A stretch of 64,000 bases of DNA, from positions 1 to 64,000 of the forward strand of contig NZ_CBFFRJ010000006.1 of NCBI RefSeq assembly GCF_965644225.1, written 5' to 3'. This DNA is from CBFFRJ01 sp965644225. Its GTDB lineage: Bacteria > Pseudomonadota > Gammaproteobacteria > Enterobacterales > Enterobacteriaceae. How positions within the stretch are numbered: the stretch's first letter is position 1; every line of letters begins with the position of its first letter. A program made the position numbers and the translations under genes. Positions 36,630-46,120 of the stretch are shown here, one piece after another. The notes beneath the pieces were generated by a model, which saw only the letters and a list, made by a program, of their open reading frames with translations, had not been told where the DNA came from and did no database searches.

Positions 36630-38168
36630 CTAGTGCGCGCCGCCGCCACCGCCGCCCGCGCCAAATGGCGGTCGGGCAAACCACACCAGCCCCAGCAGCA
36701 GCAGGAACACGCCTGCCGACATCCAGAAAATTTCATTAGCAGAGATGATGAGTCCCTGGTTGGTAATTTGCTGGGCTATCCAGCCAGAGGCCTGCTGTTG
36801 CGACATCCCCATCCCTTGCAGCTGGTTATACACTTCCTGCGCGTTAGGATTAAACGGGTTCACTGACTCGGTTAATTGCGCATGGTGCATTGATTCCCGG
36901 TTTGTCCAAAGCGTAGTGGTAATCGAGGTACCAATTGAGCCTGCCAGGGTTCGCGCAAAGTTCGACAAACTTGAGGCCGCAGCCAGACGTTCCGGCGGTA
37001 ATCCGGAGAGCGTAATGGTGGTCAGCGGCATAAAGAAGCAGGCTACCGCAAAGCCCTGGATAAACTGCGGCCAGGCTGAGGCGCCAAAGTCCATTCCCGG
37101 TTCGAAGGTGTACGCGCGCCAGTAAAAGCAGACGGCATACATGATAAAGCTGAAGGTCACCAGTCGGCGCATATCCAGCTTATGGGCAAAGCGACCAATA
37201 ATGGGCGACAGCAGTACCGGGATTACCCCGACAGGCGCGGATGCCAGCCCCGCCCAGGTGGCCGTGTAGCCATAGACCTCCTGCAGGAGCTGCGGCAGCA
37301 GAACAATCGCGCCGAAGTAGAGCATGTAGGCAAGGCTGATACACAGGCAGCCGATGGTGAAGTTTCGCGACTTAAAGAGCGATAAATCGACGATCGGGTT
37401 ATCGTCGGTCAGCTCCCAGACAATCAGGAAACATATCGACACCACTGCCACTACCGTCAGGATGATGATTTCCCGCGAGTTGAACCAGTCCAGCTCCTTA
37501 CCCTGGTCGAGCATCACCTGCAGGCTACCAATCCCGATGACCAGCAGCGCCAGGCCCACGCCATCAATACGCCGTTGTTCGGTACGGGTTTCACGCCCAC
37601 GCAACGATTGCAGCGTCAGCGCCACCACCAGAATGCCAATCGGCACGTTGATGAAGAAGATCCAGCCCCAGTGGTAGTTATCGCTGATATACCCGCCCAG
37701 TATCGGGCCGCAAATTGGCGCAACGATAACGGTCATCGACCACAGCGCCAGCGCGATAGAACGCTTCGCCGGAGGATAGTTATTCAGCAGCAGACTTTGC
37801 GACAACGGGATAAGCGGCCCGGCAACAATCCCCTGAATGACGCGAAAGAAGATAAGCATGCTCAGGCTGTTCGACATGCCGCAGGCCCAGGAGGCAATCG
37901 CAAAGGCAATTGTTGACCAGAGGAACAGTTTGACTTCACCGACCCGCTTTGCCAGCCAGCCGGTTATCGGAATCGAGATAGCGTTCGCCACCCCGAAAGA
38001 GGTGATAACCCAGGTTCCCTGGCTCAGGGACGAGCCAAGGTTGCCGGCAATAGTCGGGATGGCGACGTTAGCGATGGTGGAGTCCAGCACCTGCATAAAG
38101 GTCGCCAGTGAAAGCGCGATGGTCATAATAACCAGTTGCGCGCCTTCCAGCGGTTTTCTCTGTTGCAT
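36630..38168 (-). CDS. emrB: Multidrug efflux MFS transporter EmrB
   Basis: DHA2-family proton antiporter of 512 residues with 14 predicted membrane helices; with EmrA and TolC it exports hydrophobic uncouplers such as CCCP and nalidixic acid. It is nearly identical to E. coli EmrB, including the glycine-rich C-terminus (GAGGGGGGAH). ATG at 38168 is preferred; an upstream GTG two codons earlier is possible. It lies 12 bp after emrA. Confidence 0.96.
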   Translation of the reverse strand: MQQRKPLEGAQLVIMTIALSLATFMQVLDSTIANVAIPTIAGNLGSSLSQGTWVITSFGVANAISIPITGWLAKRVGEVKLFLWSTIAFAIASWACGMSNSLSMLIFFRVIQGIVAGPLIPLSQSLLLNNYPPAKRSIALALWSMTVIVAPICGPILGGYISDNYHWGWIFFINVPIGILVVALTLQSLRGRETRTEQRRIDGVGLALLVIGIGSLQVMLDQGKELDWFNSREIIILTVVAVVSICFLIVWELTDDNPIVDLSLFKSRNFTIGCLCISLAYMLYFGAIVLLPQLLQEVYGYTATWAGLASAPVGVIPVLLSPIIGRFAHKLDMRRLVTFSFIMYAVCFYWRAYTFEPGMDFGASAWPQFIQGFAVACFFMPLTTITLSGLPPERLAAASSLSNFARTLAGSIGTSITTTLWTNRESMHHAQLTESVNPFNPNAQEVYNQLQGMGMSQQQASGWIAQQITNQGLIISANEIFWMSAGVFLLLLGLVWFARPPFGAGGGGGGAH

Positions 38169-38180
38169 CTGCACCTCAGA

Positions 38181-39353
38181 TTAACCCGCGTTGGCCTTGA
38201 TGATCTCTTCGATAAGCCGGTTAGCTGGCTCAAGGTTAAGCTCACGCGCGTTACTTTCGTAAGCCGGGCTAGTGCGAACCTGACTTGCCAGCACCTGACC
38301 ATCACGCTGAGTGGTATCGACAGTCACCAGAGAAGAGAGACCGATACGCAGCGGATGTTCGCTCAGCTGTTTTTCATCCAGTTCGATACGAACGGGTAAG
38401 CGCTGAACCACTTTGATCCAGTTGCCGGTGGCATTCTGCGCAGGCAACAGCGAGAAGGCGCTGCCTGTTCCCATATCCAGACCCACCACTTTGCCGGTGT
38501 ACTTGACGTCATCGCCGTAAATATCGCTGATGACGGTCGCGCTCTGGCCAATACGCATATGCGCCAGTTGGGTCTCTTTAAAGTTGGCATCTACCCACAA
38601 ACCGGTTGCCGGAACCACGGCCATCAGGGCAGTAGTCGGACTGATCTGCGCGCCTGGCTGAACGGCTCGACGAGACACATAGCCGGTAATCGGGCTGACG
38701 ATTTTGGTTCGTTGCAGGGCAAGCCAGGCGTTACGCACTTCTGCTGCCGCTTGTTTTACCGCGGGCTGATCTTCCAGGCAGGTATCCATAATCATCGCCT
38801 GATTGGCGTTGTACTGTTGGATAGCGACATCCAGTTGCGCCTGCGCGCTGGTGACGGCATCACGGGCGTGTTGCAGCTCTTCACGGCCAATCAGGTTGGC
38901 GCTACCGAGCGGCACGCGACGGTTAAAGTCGGTCTGGGCCTGAGAAAGCGCTGTTTTTTGCAGCTCAATACTGGCCTGAAGTTGCTTACTGTTGATCATT
39001 AACTGGCGGGTTTGACGTACGCTGGAGGCCAGAGCCGTCTGCGCTTTTTCAAACGCCTGCTGGGCATCGGTGGCGTCCAGCGTCACCAGTACATCACCCT
39101 GTTTCACGAAGTCGGTATTGTCAGCCCAGACTTTGGTCACGCTGCCGGATACCTGCGCCATGATTTGAACCTGATTCCCTGCCACGTACGCATCATCTGT
39201 TTCTTCATAATGACGCAGTACCAAAAACCAATAGATCCCATATGCCACGGCAATAACAATAAAGAGCAAGGTCAGCAGAAGAAGGGTACTTTTACGTTTG
39301 CCTTTCTTTTTGACCGGTTGCTGCGGGGTTTGACTCTCCGCATTTGCGCTCAT
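38181..39353 (-). CDS. emrA: Multidrug efflux adaptor EmrA
   Basis: Membrane fusion protein of 390 residues, as in E. coli, bridging EmrB and TolC. One N-terminal membrane anchor (LLLLTLLFIVIAVAYGIYW, about 24-42) is followed by an HlyD-type barrel and a long coiled-coil hairpin (about 90-200). The start MSANAESQTPQQ is chosen by alignment; an ATG 36 bp upstream lacks similarity. Second gene of the mprA-emrAB operon. Confidence 0.96.
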   Translation of the reverse strand: MSANAESQTPQQPVKKKGKRKSTLLLLTLLFIVIAVAYGIYWFLVLRHYEETDDAYVAGNQVQIMAQVSGSVTKVWADNTDFVKQGDVLVTLDATDAQQAFEKAQTALASSVRQTRQLMINSKQLQASIELQKTALSQAQTDFNRRVPLGSANLIGREELQHARDAVTSAQAQLDVAIQQYNANQAMIMDTCLEDQPAVKQAAAEVRNAWLALQRTKIVSPITGYVSRRAVQPGAQISPTTALMAVVPATGLWVDANFKETQLAHMRIGQSATVISDIYGDDVKYTGKVVGLDMGTGSAFSLLPAQNATGNWIKVVQRLPVRIELDEKQLSEHPLRIGLSSLVTVDTTQRDGQVLASQVRTSPAYESNARELNLEPANRLIEEIIKANAG

Positions 39354-39487
39354 GTTTTTCTCCACGATCTTATTTTTTATTATCGGCACTGGCCGACCTG
39401 TTTTGTCAGACAGGTTAGCACCGCTTTGCGATGTGCCAGCCTGTCAGCATGCTTTTTATCAATCTGGATGGTCGAGCGAATTCGGCG

Positions 39488-40018
39488 TTAGCGTAGCGCC
39501 TCAAGAATGGCACCGTCTTCGTCCATCTGATCAAGACGTGTAAGGAGCTTACGGGTGATGTTCTCGAGCTGGCCTTTCTCTTCAGGGCTCAGAGAAGACC
39601 AGAGTTGATGCAGGCAGTTATGCTGAGGTGGTAACACCTGACGCAGAAATTCGTGACCTTTGTCCGTCAGCTGCAGGTGCAGGCAGCGGCGATCATTGTT
39701 GCTTTCACGGCGTTCGATCCAGCCGCGTTTTTCCAGTTCATCAGCAATACGTGTGGCGTTGGTGCGTGAAGATCCCAGCGCACTACTCAGCTCAGAAGGC
39801 TGGATACTGTGGTTTTCCTGAGACTCTAACGTTATCAACGCCATAAACAGAGTTTCGTTAATCCCTTGAGCTTTCAGCATCTTATTACGGTTTTCCAGCA
39901 GTTTTCCCTGCATGTGCATGCACAGGCGAGTCAGCAGAATTTCCTGGAAAGGGAAATCCTCATAGCGGCTGGCGCGGAATTTTAGCATTTGTTCAATGGG
40001 GGTAAACGAACTATCCAT
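39488..40018 (-). CDS. mprA: MarR-family repressor MprA (EmrR)
   Basis: Repressor of emrAB and of its own promoter that releases DNA on binding CCCP, salicylate and similar compounds. It has 176 residues with a winged helix-turn-helix (QPSELSSALGSSRTNATRIADELEKRGWI, about 65-93) flanked by dimerisation helices. It is nearly identical to E. coli MprA. The gap of 134 bp to emrA has a short hairpin (ACCTGTTTTGTCAGACAGGT) but no clear promoter. Confidence 0.96.
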   Translation of the reverse strand: MDSSFTPIEQMLKFRASRYEDFPFQEILLTRLCMHMQGKLLENRNKMLKAQGINETLFMALITLESQENHSIQPSELSSALGSSRTNATRIADELEKRGWIERRESNNDRRCLHLQLTDKGHEFLRQVLPPQHNCLHQLWSSLSPEEKGQLENITRKLLTRLDQMDEDGAILEALR

Positions 40019-40048
40019 TTGGGTATAACCTCATTAATTGCAGTCGAT

Positions 40049-40077
40049 ATAGTAACGACAGTGATAAATAAAGTAAA
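40049..40077 (-). promoter_or_regulatory. mprA-emrAB promoter
   Basis: On the minus strand TTTACT (-35), 17 bp, TACTAT (-10), about 30 bp before the mprA ATG. Overlapping near-palindromic AAGTAAA/TTTACTT elements may be the MprA site. Confidence 0.65.
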
Positions 40078-40108
40078 TGCATTATTTGGGTGAATACATT
40101 TGCTTTAC

Positions 40109-40444
40109 TTATGAAACTGTCAGCAGTTTCCAGGCGATTCCGTAAGCGAAGGCACTGAGTAACGTCGGCACGATAATGCTGCGAGTTTTCCAGAAACTCA
40201 GGCCCAGAACAGCGAAGCCAATAACGGTTGGCAGCAGTCGGCGGCTGTCGTGTATCACTTCCGGAGCGGTTGAAACCACCAGCAAAGCACAGATAGAAGC
40301 GATGCCGATGGTGTCGAGTAAAACGCCAGTAATGCCACGTCTTGTCGGGCGTGACTGCCCGTCGCGCAGGCGCAAGGGGAGATAGCGGAACAGATAATTA
40401 ACGGTGCCAACCAGCAGACCAAGGATCAGAACCTCACTACGCAT
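40109..40444 (-). CDS. ygaH: L-valine exporter subunit YgaH (AzlD family)
   Basis: Small membrane protein of 111 residues with four hydrophobic helices, the partner of YgaZ in branched-chain amino acid (valine) and methionine export in E. coli. The AzlD family pattern NYLFRYLPLRLR near the N-terminus is present. Its start overlaps the ygaZ stop by 8 bp, so the two are translationally coupled. Confidence 0.93.
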   Translation of the reverse strand: MRSEVLILGLLVGTVNYLFRYLPLRLRDGQSRPTRRGITGVLLDTIGIASICALLVVSTAPEVIHDSRRLLPTVIGFAVLGLSFWKTRSIIVPTLLSAFAYGIAWKLLTVS

Positions 40445-41180
40445 CGGGCGCTCCCTGCCAGAAGGCCTGCACCAGTGCTGTCAGGCAACCGAAAAAAATG
40501 CCCGCCAGAATAGCGACAGGGATGGAGAACAGCGTGACGCCCGCCAGCGCGCCTGCCAGCGAAGCGGTGACGCTCAGGCTCTGGTTACCTCTGAAGGAGG
40601 CCAGCAGGAAACTCATAAACAAGGCCGGGAGCATAAATCCCAGTGCGGATTCCACCGCCGGGTAACCCTCAAGCAGACCATTGCCCGAGTATGCTCCGAG
40701 AAGGGTTCCCGCCACCCAGGAGAGCCATGAGCAAAGGGCTATCCCCAGCATCCAGTTTTCGCTCCAGCGACGATTGTCGCGCACCAGCTTAGCGGTGGCG
40801 GCAGCAAAGACTTCGTCGGTAAGGCCAAATGCCCAGAGCGCGGTTTTGGATTTCTGCAACGGTTGTAGAATGCGACTGCGTAAAGAGGGGCCATACAGCA
40901 CATGACGGACATCCATTGCCATCACGGTGAAAGCGGCTATCCATAACGAACTGCCTGCGGCAAGCATGGCGGTTATGACAAACTGACTGGCGCCTGCGTA
41001 AATGATGCAGGAAAAAAAGAGACTCTCAAGCGGGGTAAACCCGAGCCTGGTGGCGTTAAGTCCGAAGGCAAAAGCGACAGGAACGTAACTTAATACGATG
41101 GGCAAACTGTCTTTGAAACCTTCCAGAAATGTCGCACAAGAGACGGGAGCTGAGTCCGTTGTTGTGGTTGAACTATCCAT
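40437..41180 (-). CDS. ygaZ: L-valine exporter subunit YgaZ (AzlC family)
   Basis: Membrane protein of 247 residues, AzlC family, forming the valine exporter with YgaH. The AzlC motif FKDSLPIVLSYVPVAFAFG (near 20) and YAGASQFV (near 62), MDVRHVLYGPSL (near 90) are visible. Length is close to E. coli YgaZ (245). No regulator is adjacent other than mprA, which is transcribed from its own promoter. Confidence 0.94.
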   Translation of the reverse strand: MDSSTTTTDSAPVSCATFLEGFKDSLPIVLSYVPVAFAFGLNATRLGFTPLESLFFSCIIYAGASQFVITAMLAAGSSLWIAAFTVMAMDVRHVLYGPSLRSRILQPLQKSKTALWAFGLTDEVFAAATAKLVRDNRRWSENWMLGIALCSWLSWVAGTLLGAYSGNGLLEGYPAVESALGFMLPALFMSFLLASFRGNQSLSVTASLAGALAGVTLFSIPVAILAGIFFGCLTALVQAFWQGAPDA

Positions 41181-41245
41181 AGTCTGTGTGAAATATCACC
41201 CACGTTAAAATCACCGGGATAAATAGTATCTTAACCTTAACAGAC

Positions 41246-41274
41246 TCCGGGGCACCTTAACACCCCGGTTTTTT
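41246..41274 (+). terminator. Plus-strand intrinsic terminator with no plus-strand gene
   Basis: CCGGGG-CACCTTAACA-CCCCGG followed by TTTTTT. The T-run is on the plus strand, yet both flanking genes (ygaZ and the MFS gene) are on the minus strand. It may end an unannotated plus-strand RNA. Confidence 0.75.
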
Positions 41275-41301
41275 GGTGGCAGCCTGGACGTTGACGCGAT
41301 T

Positions 41302-42486
41302 TTATTCTGCGATTTGCTGACGATGATAACCTCGCCACCACACCAGCAGGTTAAGGGCCGCGAAGCTGCCGCCGGCAATACTGACCCCCGTCCAACCCGC
41401 GTGCTGCCAGGCTGAAGCGGAAATTAACGATCCCGCCGCCCCCCCAATAAAGTAGCTGGTCATGTAACCGGCCGTCAGGCGGTTGCGTGCGTCAGGTTTC
41501 AGACGATAAATCACCGTCTGGTTAGTGATGTGCACGCCCTGTACGGTCAAATCCAGTACCAGGATCCCGACTATCAGCGCCAGTACTGAGTTCTGCCCGA
41601 AGCCGATCGCCAGCCAGGAGATAAACAGCAGCGCCAGGGAGACCGTGGTGGTGAGATGCGCTTTGCCTTTGTCTGCCAGGCCGCCAAAAGGTCGGGCGCC
41701 GAGCGCGCCTGCTGCACCCACCAGCCCGAAGAGGCCAATCACCCCTTCGGAGAAATTAAAGGGCGGTGAGGAGAGCAGGAAAGCCATTGAAGTCCACAGG
41801 ATGCTGAAGTTAGCAAAGGAGAGGCAGCCGAGCAAAGCACGGGTGCGCAGCAATTTCTCTTTGGCAAATAAGGTGAAAATGGACGCCAGCAACTGCGGAT
41901 AGTTCAGATGCGTATCCTGCTTAACCTTCGGTAAGCCGCGCCATAAAGCCAGCGCCATTACCACCATCAATGCGCTGGCGACCCAGTAAACGGTGCGCCA
42001 GCCGCCAAGGCTTGCCAGCAATCCGGCAACCGTGCGGGCCAGCAGGATCCCCAGCAGCAGGCCGCTCATAATGGTGCCAATGACTTTACCGCGTTTTTCC
42101 GGCGCGGCGAGGGTGGCGGCCAGCGGAACCAGAATTTGGGCGACGACAGAAAAAAGCCCAGTCAGGGCGGTCCCGAGGATCATCATCCACAGTGACGAAC
42201 TGCTGGCGGTAATCAGCATGCCACCGGCGGCAAGCAGGGTCATGGAGACGATAAGCCGTCGGCGTTCAAACATATCCCCGAGTGGAACCAAAAACAGCAG
42301 GCCAGCGGCATAGCCAAGCTGGGCGGCGGTAACAATAAATCCGGCCTGATTCGGTGAGAGCGCAAAGGCGCGTGCAATGGTATCGAGCAGGGGCTGGGCG
42401 TAGTAGTTACTGGCAACCGATAACCCGGTGGCAAGCGACATCAGCGCAATCAGCGCCGGGCTAAGTCCTTGATGTGTTTTGGTCAT
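41302..42486 (-). CDS. MFS transporter, YgaY-like
   Basis: Major facilitator of 394 residues with twelve hydrophobic helices and the loop 2-3 motif GDMFERRRLI (near 68-77), related to the arabinose/multidrug exporter group. In E. coli K-12 the gene at this place (ygaY) is a pseudogene, while here the frame is complete. The substrate is unknown. It is transcribed in the same direction as ygaZH but separated by 121 bp. Confidence 0.8.
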   Translation of the reverse strand: MTKTHQGLSPALIALMSLATGLSVASNYYAQPLLDTIARAFALSPNQAGFIVTAAQLGYAAGLLFLVPLGDMFERRRLIVSMTLLAAGGMLITASSSSLWMMILGTALTGLFSVVAQILVPLAATLAAPEKRGKVIGTIMSGLLLGILLARTVAGLLASLGGWRTVYWVASALMVVMALALWRGLPKVKQDTHLNYPQLLASIFTLFAKEKLLRTRALLGCLSFANFSILWTSMAFLLSSPPFNFSEGVIGLFGLVGAAGALGARPFGGLADKGKAHLTTTVSLALLFISWLAIGFGQNSVLALIVGILVLDLTVQGVHITNQTVIYRLKPDARNRLTAGYMTSYFIGGAAGSLISASAWQHAGWTGVSIAGGSFAALNLLVWWRGYHRQQIAE

Positions 42487-42623
42487 TGTTATCTGAATGA
42501 TTCGTTAGCTGATTATTTTTACAGGAATCAATAATAACCAATGAAGGGAGGAATGTGAGGGCGATCGCGTGTCGGATAGTGCGGTTAAGAATTTGTGTGG
42601 TTTAGGTTTCGTGCGGTTTGATG

Positions 42624-42682
42624 CCCTCACCCCGGCCCTCTCCCACGGGAGAGGGAGAAAACCATGTGAGGGTGAGGGGAAA
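42624..42682. repeat. GC-rich palindromic intergenic repeat (copy 3)
   Basis: CCCTCACCCCGGCCCTCTCCC and GGGAGAGGG ... GTGAGGGTGAGGGG form a long imperfect stem downstream of proX. Confidence 0.75.
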
Positions 42683-42700
42683 GGGCGGCTACCCGTACTC

Positions 42701-43696
42701 TTACTTCTGTGCTGCCAGGGCGTCTTTCACCCAGGCGTCAAACTGCTGCTGGTGGGCTTTGATCCAGCCATCAACATGGCCCTGGATATCCGCTTCGGAG
42801 GCATGACCGGCATGCATCATGGCATTCTGCGCATTGATATCGGCAATCGGCAGCTTCATCTCAGAGAACAGCTTCGCCGCCGCCGGGTTTTTCTCCGCCC
42901 AGGCTTTGTTGGCAACGATATGCATGGTGTTCACCGGGAAGCCATAGTTCATGCCGTTAGACAGTTTGGTGTCGATATCTTTTTGTTCACCCGGCAGGGA
43001 TGAGAACGGCACCTGCAACCAGACCACATCTTTACCCGGCTTGAGCACATCGCTCACCCAGTAAGGCGTCCAGGTGTAATAGAGAACGGGTTTGCCTTCC
43101 TTGAAGCGGGTGATGGTGTCCGCCATCATTGCGGCGTAGTTACCCTGGTTATGGACCAGGGTATTACCCAGACCATAAGCCTCAATCTGGTGATTAATCA
43201 CCGCTTCACAGCCCCAGCCGGGCGTACAACCGGTCAGATCGGCTTTACCATCATTGTTGGTGTCGAACAGTTTGGCTATTTTCGGATCTTTGAGCTGATC
43301 GATACTCTTGATGTTGTACTGCTCTGCGGTTTTTTTATCGATCAGATAGCCCTGGGCCGCGCCCGTGACAAAAGTACCCGCGCGATAGAACTTCTGATCG
43401 CCACCGGCTGCGGCGTACATATCGTCATGCAGCGGCTTCCAGTTGACGGCGGTGAAGGTCACGTCGCCGGCGGCCATTGAGGTGTAGCCAACGTTGTAGT
43501 CCACTTCGCTTGGCTTATTGACGGTATAGCCCAGTTTTTCCAGCGCCCGACTGACCAGCAGGGTCTGGAAGGCTTCTTCAGAGATGGTGCTCTGGAAGGG
43601 TTGCACGGTAATGCCTTTGCCGGGCAGATCGGCCGCAATGGCGCTGGTGGAGACAAGGGTAGCAAACGCTGTGGCAAGAAGGATGGTATGTCGCAT
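42701..43696 (-). CDS. proX: Glycine betaine/proline betaine-binding protein ProX
   Basis: Periplasmic solute-binding protein of the osmoprotectant transporter ProU, 331 residues. The signal peptide ends ATLVSTSAIA-ADLPGKG. Aromatic betaine-box tryptophans are expected at the known positions, and PGWGCEAV, the cysteine-containing loop of E. coli ProX, is visible. It is the last gene of proVWX, separated from proW by a palindromic repeat. Confidence 0.95.
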   Translation of the reverse strand: MRHTILLATAFATLVSTSAIAADLPGKGITVQPFQSTISEEAFQTLLVSRALEKLGYTVNKPSEVDYNVGYTSMAAGDVTFTAVNWKPLHDDMYAAAGGDQKFYRAGTFVTGAAQGYLIDKKTAEQYNIKSIDQLKDPKIAKLFDTNNDGKADLTGCTPGWGCEAVINHQIEAYGLGNTLVHNQGNYAAMMADTITRFKEGKPVLYYTWTPYWVSDVLKPGKDVVWLQVPFSSLPGEQKDIDTKLSNGMNYGFPVNTMHIVANKAWAEKNPAAAKLFSEMKLPIADINAQNAMMHAGHASEADIQGHVDGWIKAHQQQFDAWVKDALAAQK

Positions 43697-43727
43697 CGTT
43701 GTTATTCCTTAGTTGAAGTCCTTCATA

Positions 43728-43827
43728 CTTCGCGCTGCAGGTGTGTTGACGTCCTCGTTCACCCCAGTCACTTACTTCAGTAAGCTCCCGGGGATTCACT
43801 GCGGCGTCGCCTTCCTGCAACGTGAAT
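43728..43827. repeat. Long imperfect palindrome between proW and proX
   Basis: About 100 bp with nested pairs: GCAGG...CCTGC outside, GACG...CGTC, CCCC...GGGG and an inner CTTAC-TTCA-GTAAG stem. It looks like an enterobacterial intergenic repeat and would form a strong hairpin in the proVWX mRNA. Confidence 0.7.
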
Positions 43828-43857
43828 TATTTTGGGCTAAGAAGTGAGTGTTAATCG

Positions 43858-44925
43858 TTACTTAATGAACGGGCGCGTGATGAGCCCAAGTGGACCGGAG
43901 CTGTACCAGCGGCGATTCCCGCGACTGCGTGCGTCGCGGCCCATCGCCTGCGTCAGGCGGTCGAGGATGATGGCGAGAATAACGATCCCCACACCACCGA
44001 CGGTTGCCAGTCCCATATCGAGACGGCCTATACCGCGAAGTACCATCTGGCCAAGCCCGCCGACGGCGATCATCGATGCGATCACTACCATGGAGAGGGC
44101 AAGCATAAGCGTCTGGTTGATCCCCGCCATAATGGTGGGCATGGCCAGTGGTAGCTGTACTTTAAACAACATCTGACGCGGGCTGGCGCCAAATGAACGT
44201 GAGGCTTCAATCAGATCCGCAGGCACCTGATTAATCCCAAGGATTGTCAGACGAACCACCGGCGGCAGGGCGAAGATAATGGTGACCACCACGCCAGGCA
44301 CGTTACCGATACCAAACAGCATCACAATCGGCACCAGATAGACGAACGCCGGGGTTGTCTGCATGGCGTCGAGCAGTGGGCGGATAATCTTCGCTGCCCG
44401 TTGGCTGCGCGCCAGCCAGATCCCAAGCGGCAGGCCGATGATGATGCAAAACAGCAGGGCCGTCAGCACCAGCGCCAGGGTAACCATCGCCTGCGACCAG
44501 GCACCGATCGCGCCGATGGCAATCAGAGAGACAAGGGTTGCAACCCCCATTCCGGCACTGCTTATCTGCCAGGCAATCAGCGAGAAGACGATGATGGCAA
44601 CTGGCGCAGGCATTCCCAGCAACAACTGCTGGAAAGCACTGAGGATGTAATCCACCGGAACCCTGATGCCCTGGAAAACCGGACGGAAGTGGGTCACAAC
44701 CCAGTCGATGCCGTTGGTGACCCAGCTATCGAGCGGGATCAGGGTTTTATGAAACGGATCCAGAATATTAAAATGCTCGGGCGCAGGTGCTGGCGCATTG
44801 GTCAGCCAGTCGGCACCGCCGCCGTCGGTAGGGGCTGGCGCAGCAGATGAGCCCCAGGCATCAGCCGACTGTGCGGCGCTGTCGGTCGCCGGAGCGCTTT
44901 CCCATGGATTATTTTGATCAGCCAT
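43858..44925 (-). CDS. proW: Glycine betaine/proline betaine ABC transporter permease ProW
   Basis: Inner-membrane subunit of ProU, 355 residues. A long N-terminal hydrophilic stretch (about 1-100, rich in Ala, Pro and Asp) is typical of ProW. Several membrane helices follow, with the ABC permease loop EASRSFGASPRQMLFKVQLPLA (about 255-276). The start overlaps the proV stop by 8 bp. Confidence 0.95.
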   Translation of the reverse strand: MADQNNPWESAPATDSAAQSADAWGSSAAPAPTDGGGADWLTNAPAPAPEHFNILDPFHKTLIPLDSWVTNGIDWVVTHFRPVFQGIRVPVDYILSAFQQLLLGMPAPVAIIVFSLIAWQISSAGMGVATLVSLIAIGAIGAWSQAMVTLALVLTALLFCIIIGLPLGIWLARSQRAAKIIRPLLDAMQTTPAFVYLVPIVMLFGIGNVPGVVVTIIFALPPVVRLTILGINQVPADLIEASRSFGASPRQMLFKVQLPLAMPTIMAGINQTLMLALSMVVIASMIAVGGLGQMVLRGIGRLDMGLATVGGVGIVILAIILDRLTQAMGRDARSRGNRRWYSSGPLGLITRPFIK

Positions 44926-46120
44926 TGTTTGTCACCTCGCGATCTAAAGCCTGAAGCAGCATCCGTTTAGAGATGATGCCCACGTACTGTTGTTCCTCAC
45001 CCACCACCGGCACTGCACAAGGCGCCTGGCCGACATGAGAGAGCAACTCGCTGAGCGGCGTTTCCGCCTCCACCGCAAGCGGGGAGTCAATTAACGCCGC
45101 ATCGATTCCCTGATTCTCAGCAAGCGCCGTCTTCAGGGAGTCGATGGAGACAATACCGACAAATTTATTACCACGTTCAATCACATAACCGTATTCACGG
45201 TCTTCATCCTGCAACAGCTTCAACGCAGAACGCGGGCCAAAGCCAGGTGTTTTACGGATCAGACCTACCGGCGTCCGGCGGGCGATATCTTTGGCGCTAA
45301 ACACCTGGCTAATATCTACGCCGCGGAAGAAGGTGCGCACATAATCATTGGCCGGATTATTCAGTATTTCATCCGGCGTACCGACCTGCACCACCTCGCC
45401 ATTTTGCATAATGGCAATCCGGTCGCCAATTCGCATGGCTTCGTCCAGGTCGTGGGAAATAAAGACCACGGTGCGTTGATGGCGGGATTGTAATTTCACC
45501 AGCTCATCCTGCATCTCGGTACGAATTAATGGATCAAGTGCTGAGAAGGCCTCATCCATTAATAAGATATCGGGATTAATAGCTAATGCGCGCGCCAGAC
45601 CAACACGCTGGCGCATACCGCCAGAGAGTTCATCCGGGTAAGCATGGGCGTAATTTTCCAGCCCAACCTGACGCAACGCATCCAGCGCTTTTTCCTGGCG
45701 CTCACTGGCGTTAGCACCGGCTAATTCCATACCGAAGGCAGTGTTATTTAACACCGTCATATGTGGCATCAGCGCGAATGACTGGAAGACCATCGCTATC
45801 TTTTTCCTGCGCACCTCGCGGAGCTCAGCATCTGATATTTTGGCAATATCCACGCCATCAATCAGTACCTGTCCACGGGTGGGTTCAATCAGGCGATTGA
45901 GAAGGCGTACCATTGTGGACTTACCCGATCCGGATAATCCCATGATGACAAATATCTCGCCTTCTTCAATGGCCAGACTGGCGTCTTTTACGCCAAGCGA
46001 TAGCCCTGTTTTTTGCAGAATCTGTTCTTTCGAAAGTCCTTTTTCGATGTATTTGAAAGCGCGCTGTGGATGCTCGCCAAATACTTTATAAAGATTTTTA
46101 ACTTCTAATTTAATTGCCAT
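44918..46120 (-). CDS. proV: Glycine betaine/proline betaine ABC transporter ATPase ProV
   Basis: ATPase of ProU, 400 residues as in E. coli. Walker A GLSGSGKST (near 61-69), signature LSGGMRQRVG (near 165) and Walker B ILLMDEAFSALD are present. A C-terminal pair of CBS domains (about 280-400) senses ionic strength in the related OpuA. First gene of the osmoregulated proVWX operon, transcribed from the promoter at 46189. Confidence 0.96.
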   Translation of the reverse strand: MAIKLEVKNLYKVFGEHPQRAFKYIEKGLSKEQILQKTGLSLGVKDASLAIEEGEIFVIMGLSGSGKSTMVRLLNRLIEPTRGQVLIDGVDIAKISDAELREVRRKKIAMVFQSFALMPHMTVLNNTAFGMELAGANASERQEKALDALRQVGLENYAHAYPDELSGGMRQRVGLARALAINPDILLMDEAFSALDPLIRTEMQDELVKLQSRHQRTVVFISHDLDEAMRIGDRIAIMQNGEVVQVGTPDEILNNPANDYVRTFFRGVDISQVFSAKDIARRTPVGLIRKTPGFGPRSALKLLQDEDREYGYVIERGNKFVGIVSIDSLKTALAENQGIDAALIDSPLAVEAETPLSELLSHVGQAPCAVPVVGEEQQYVGIISKRMLLQALDREVTNNG

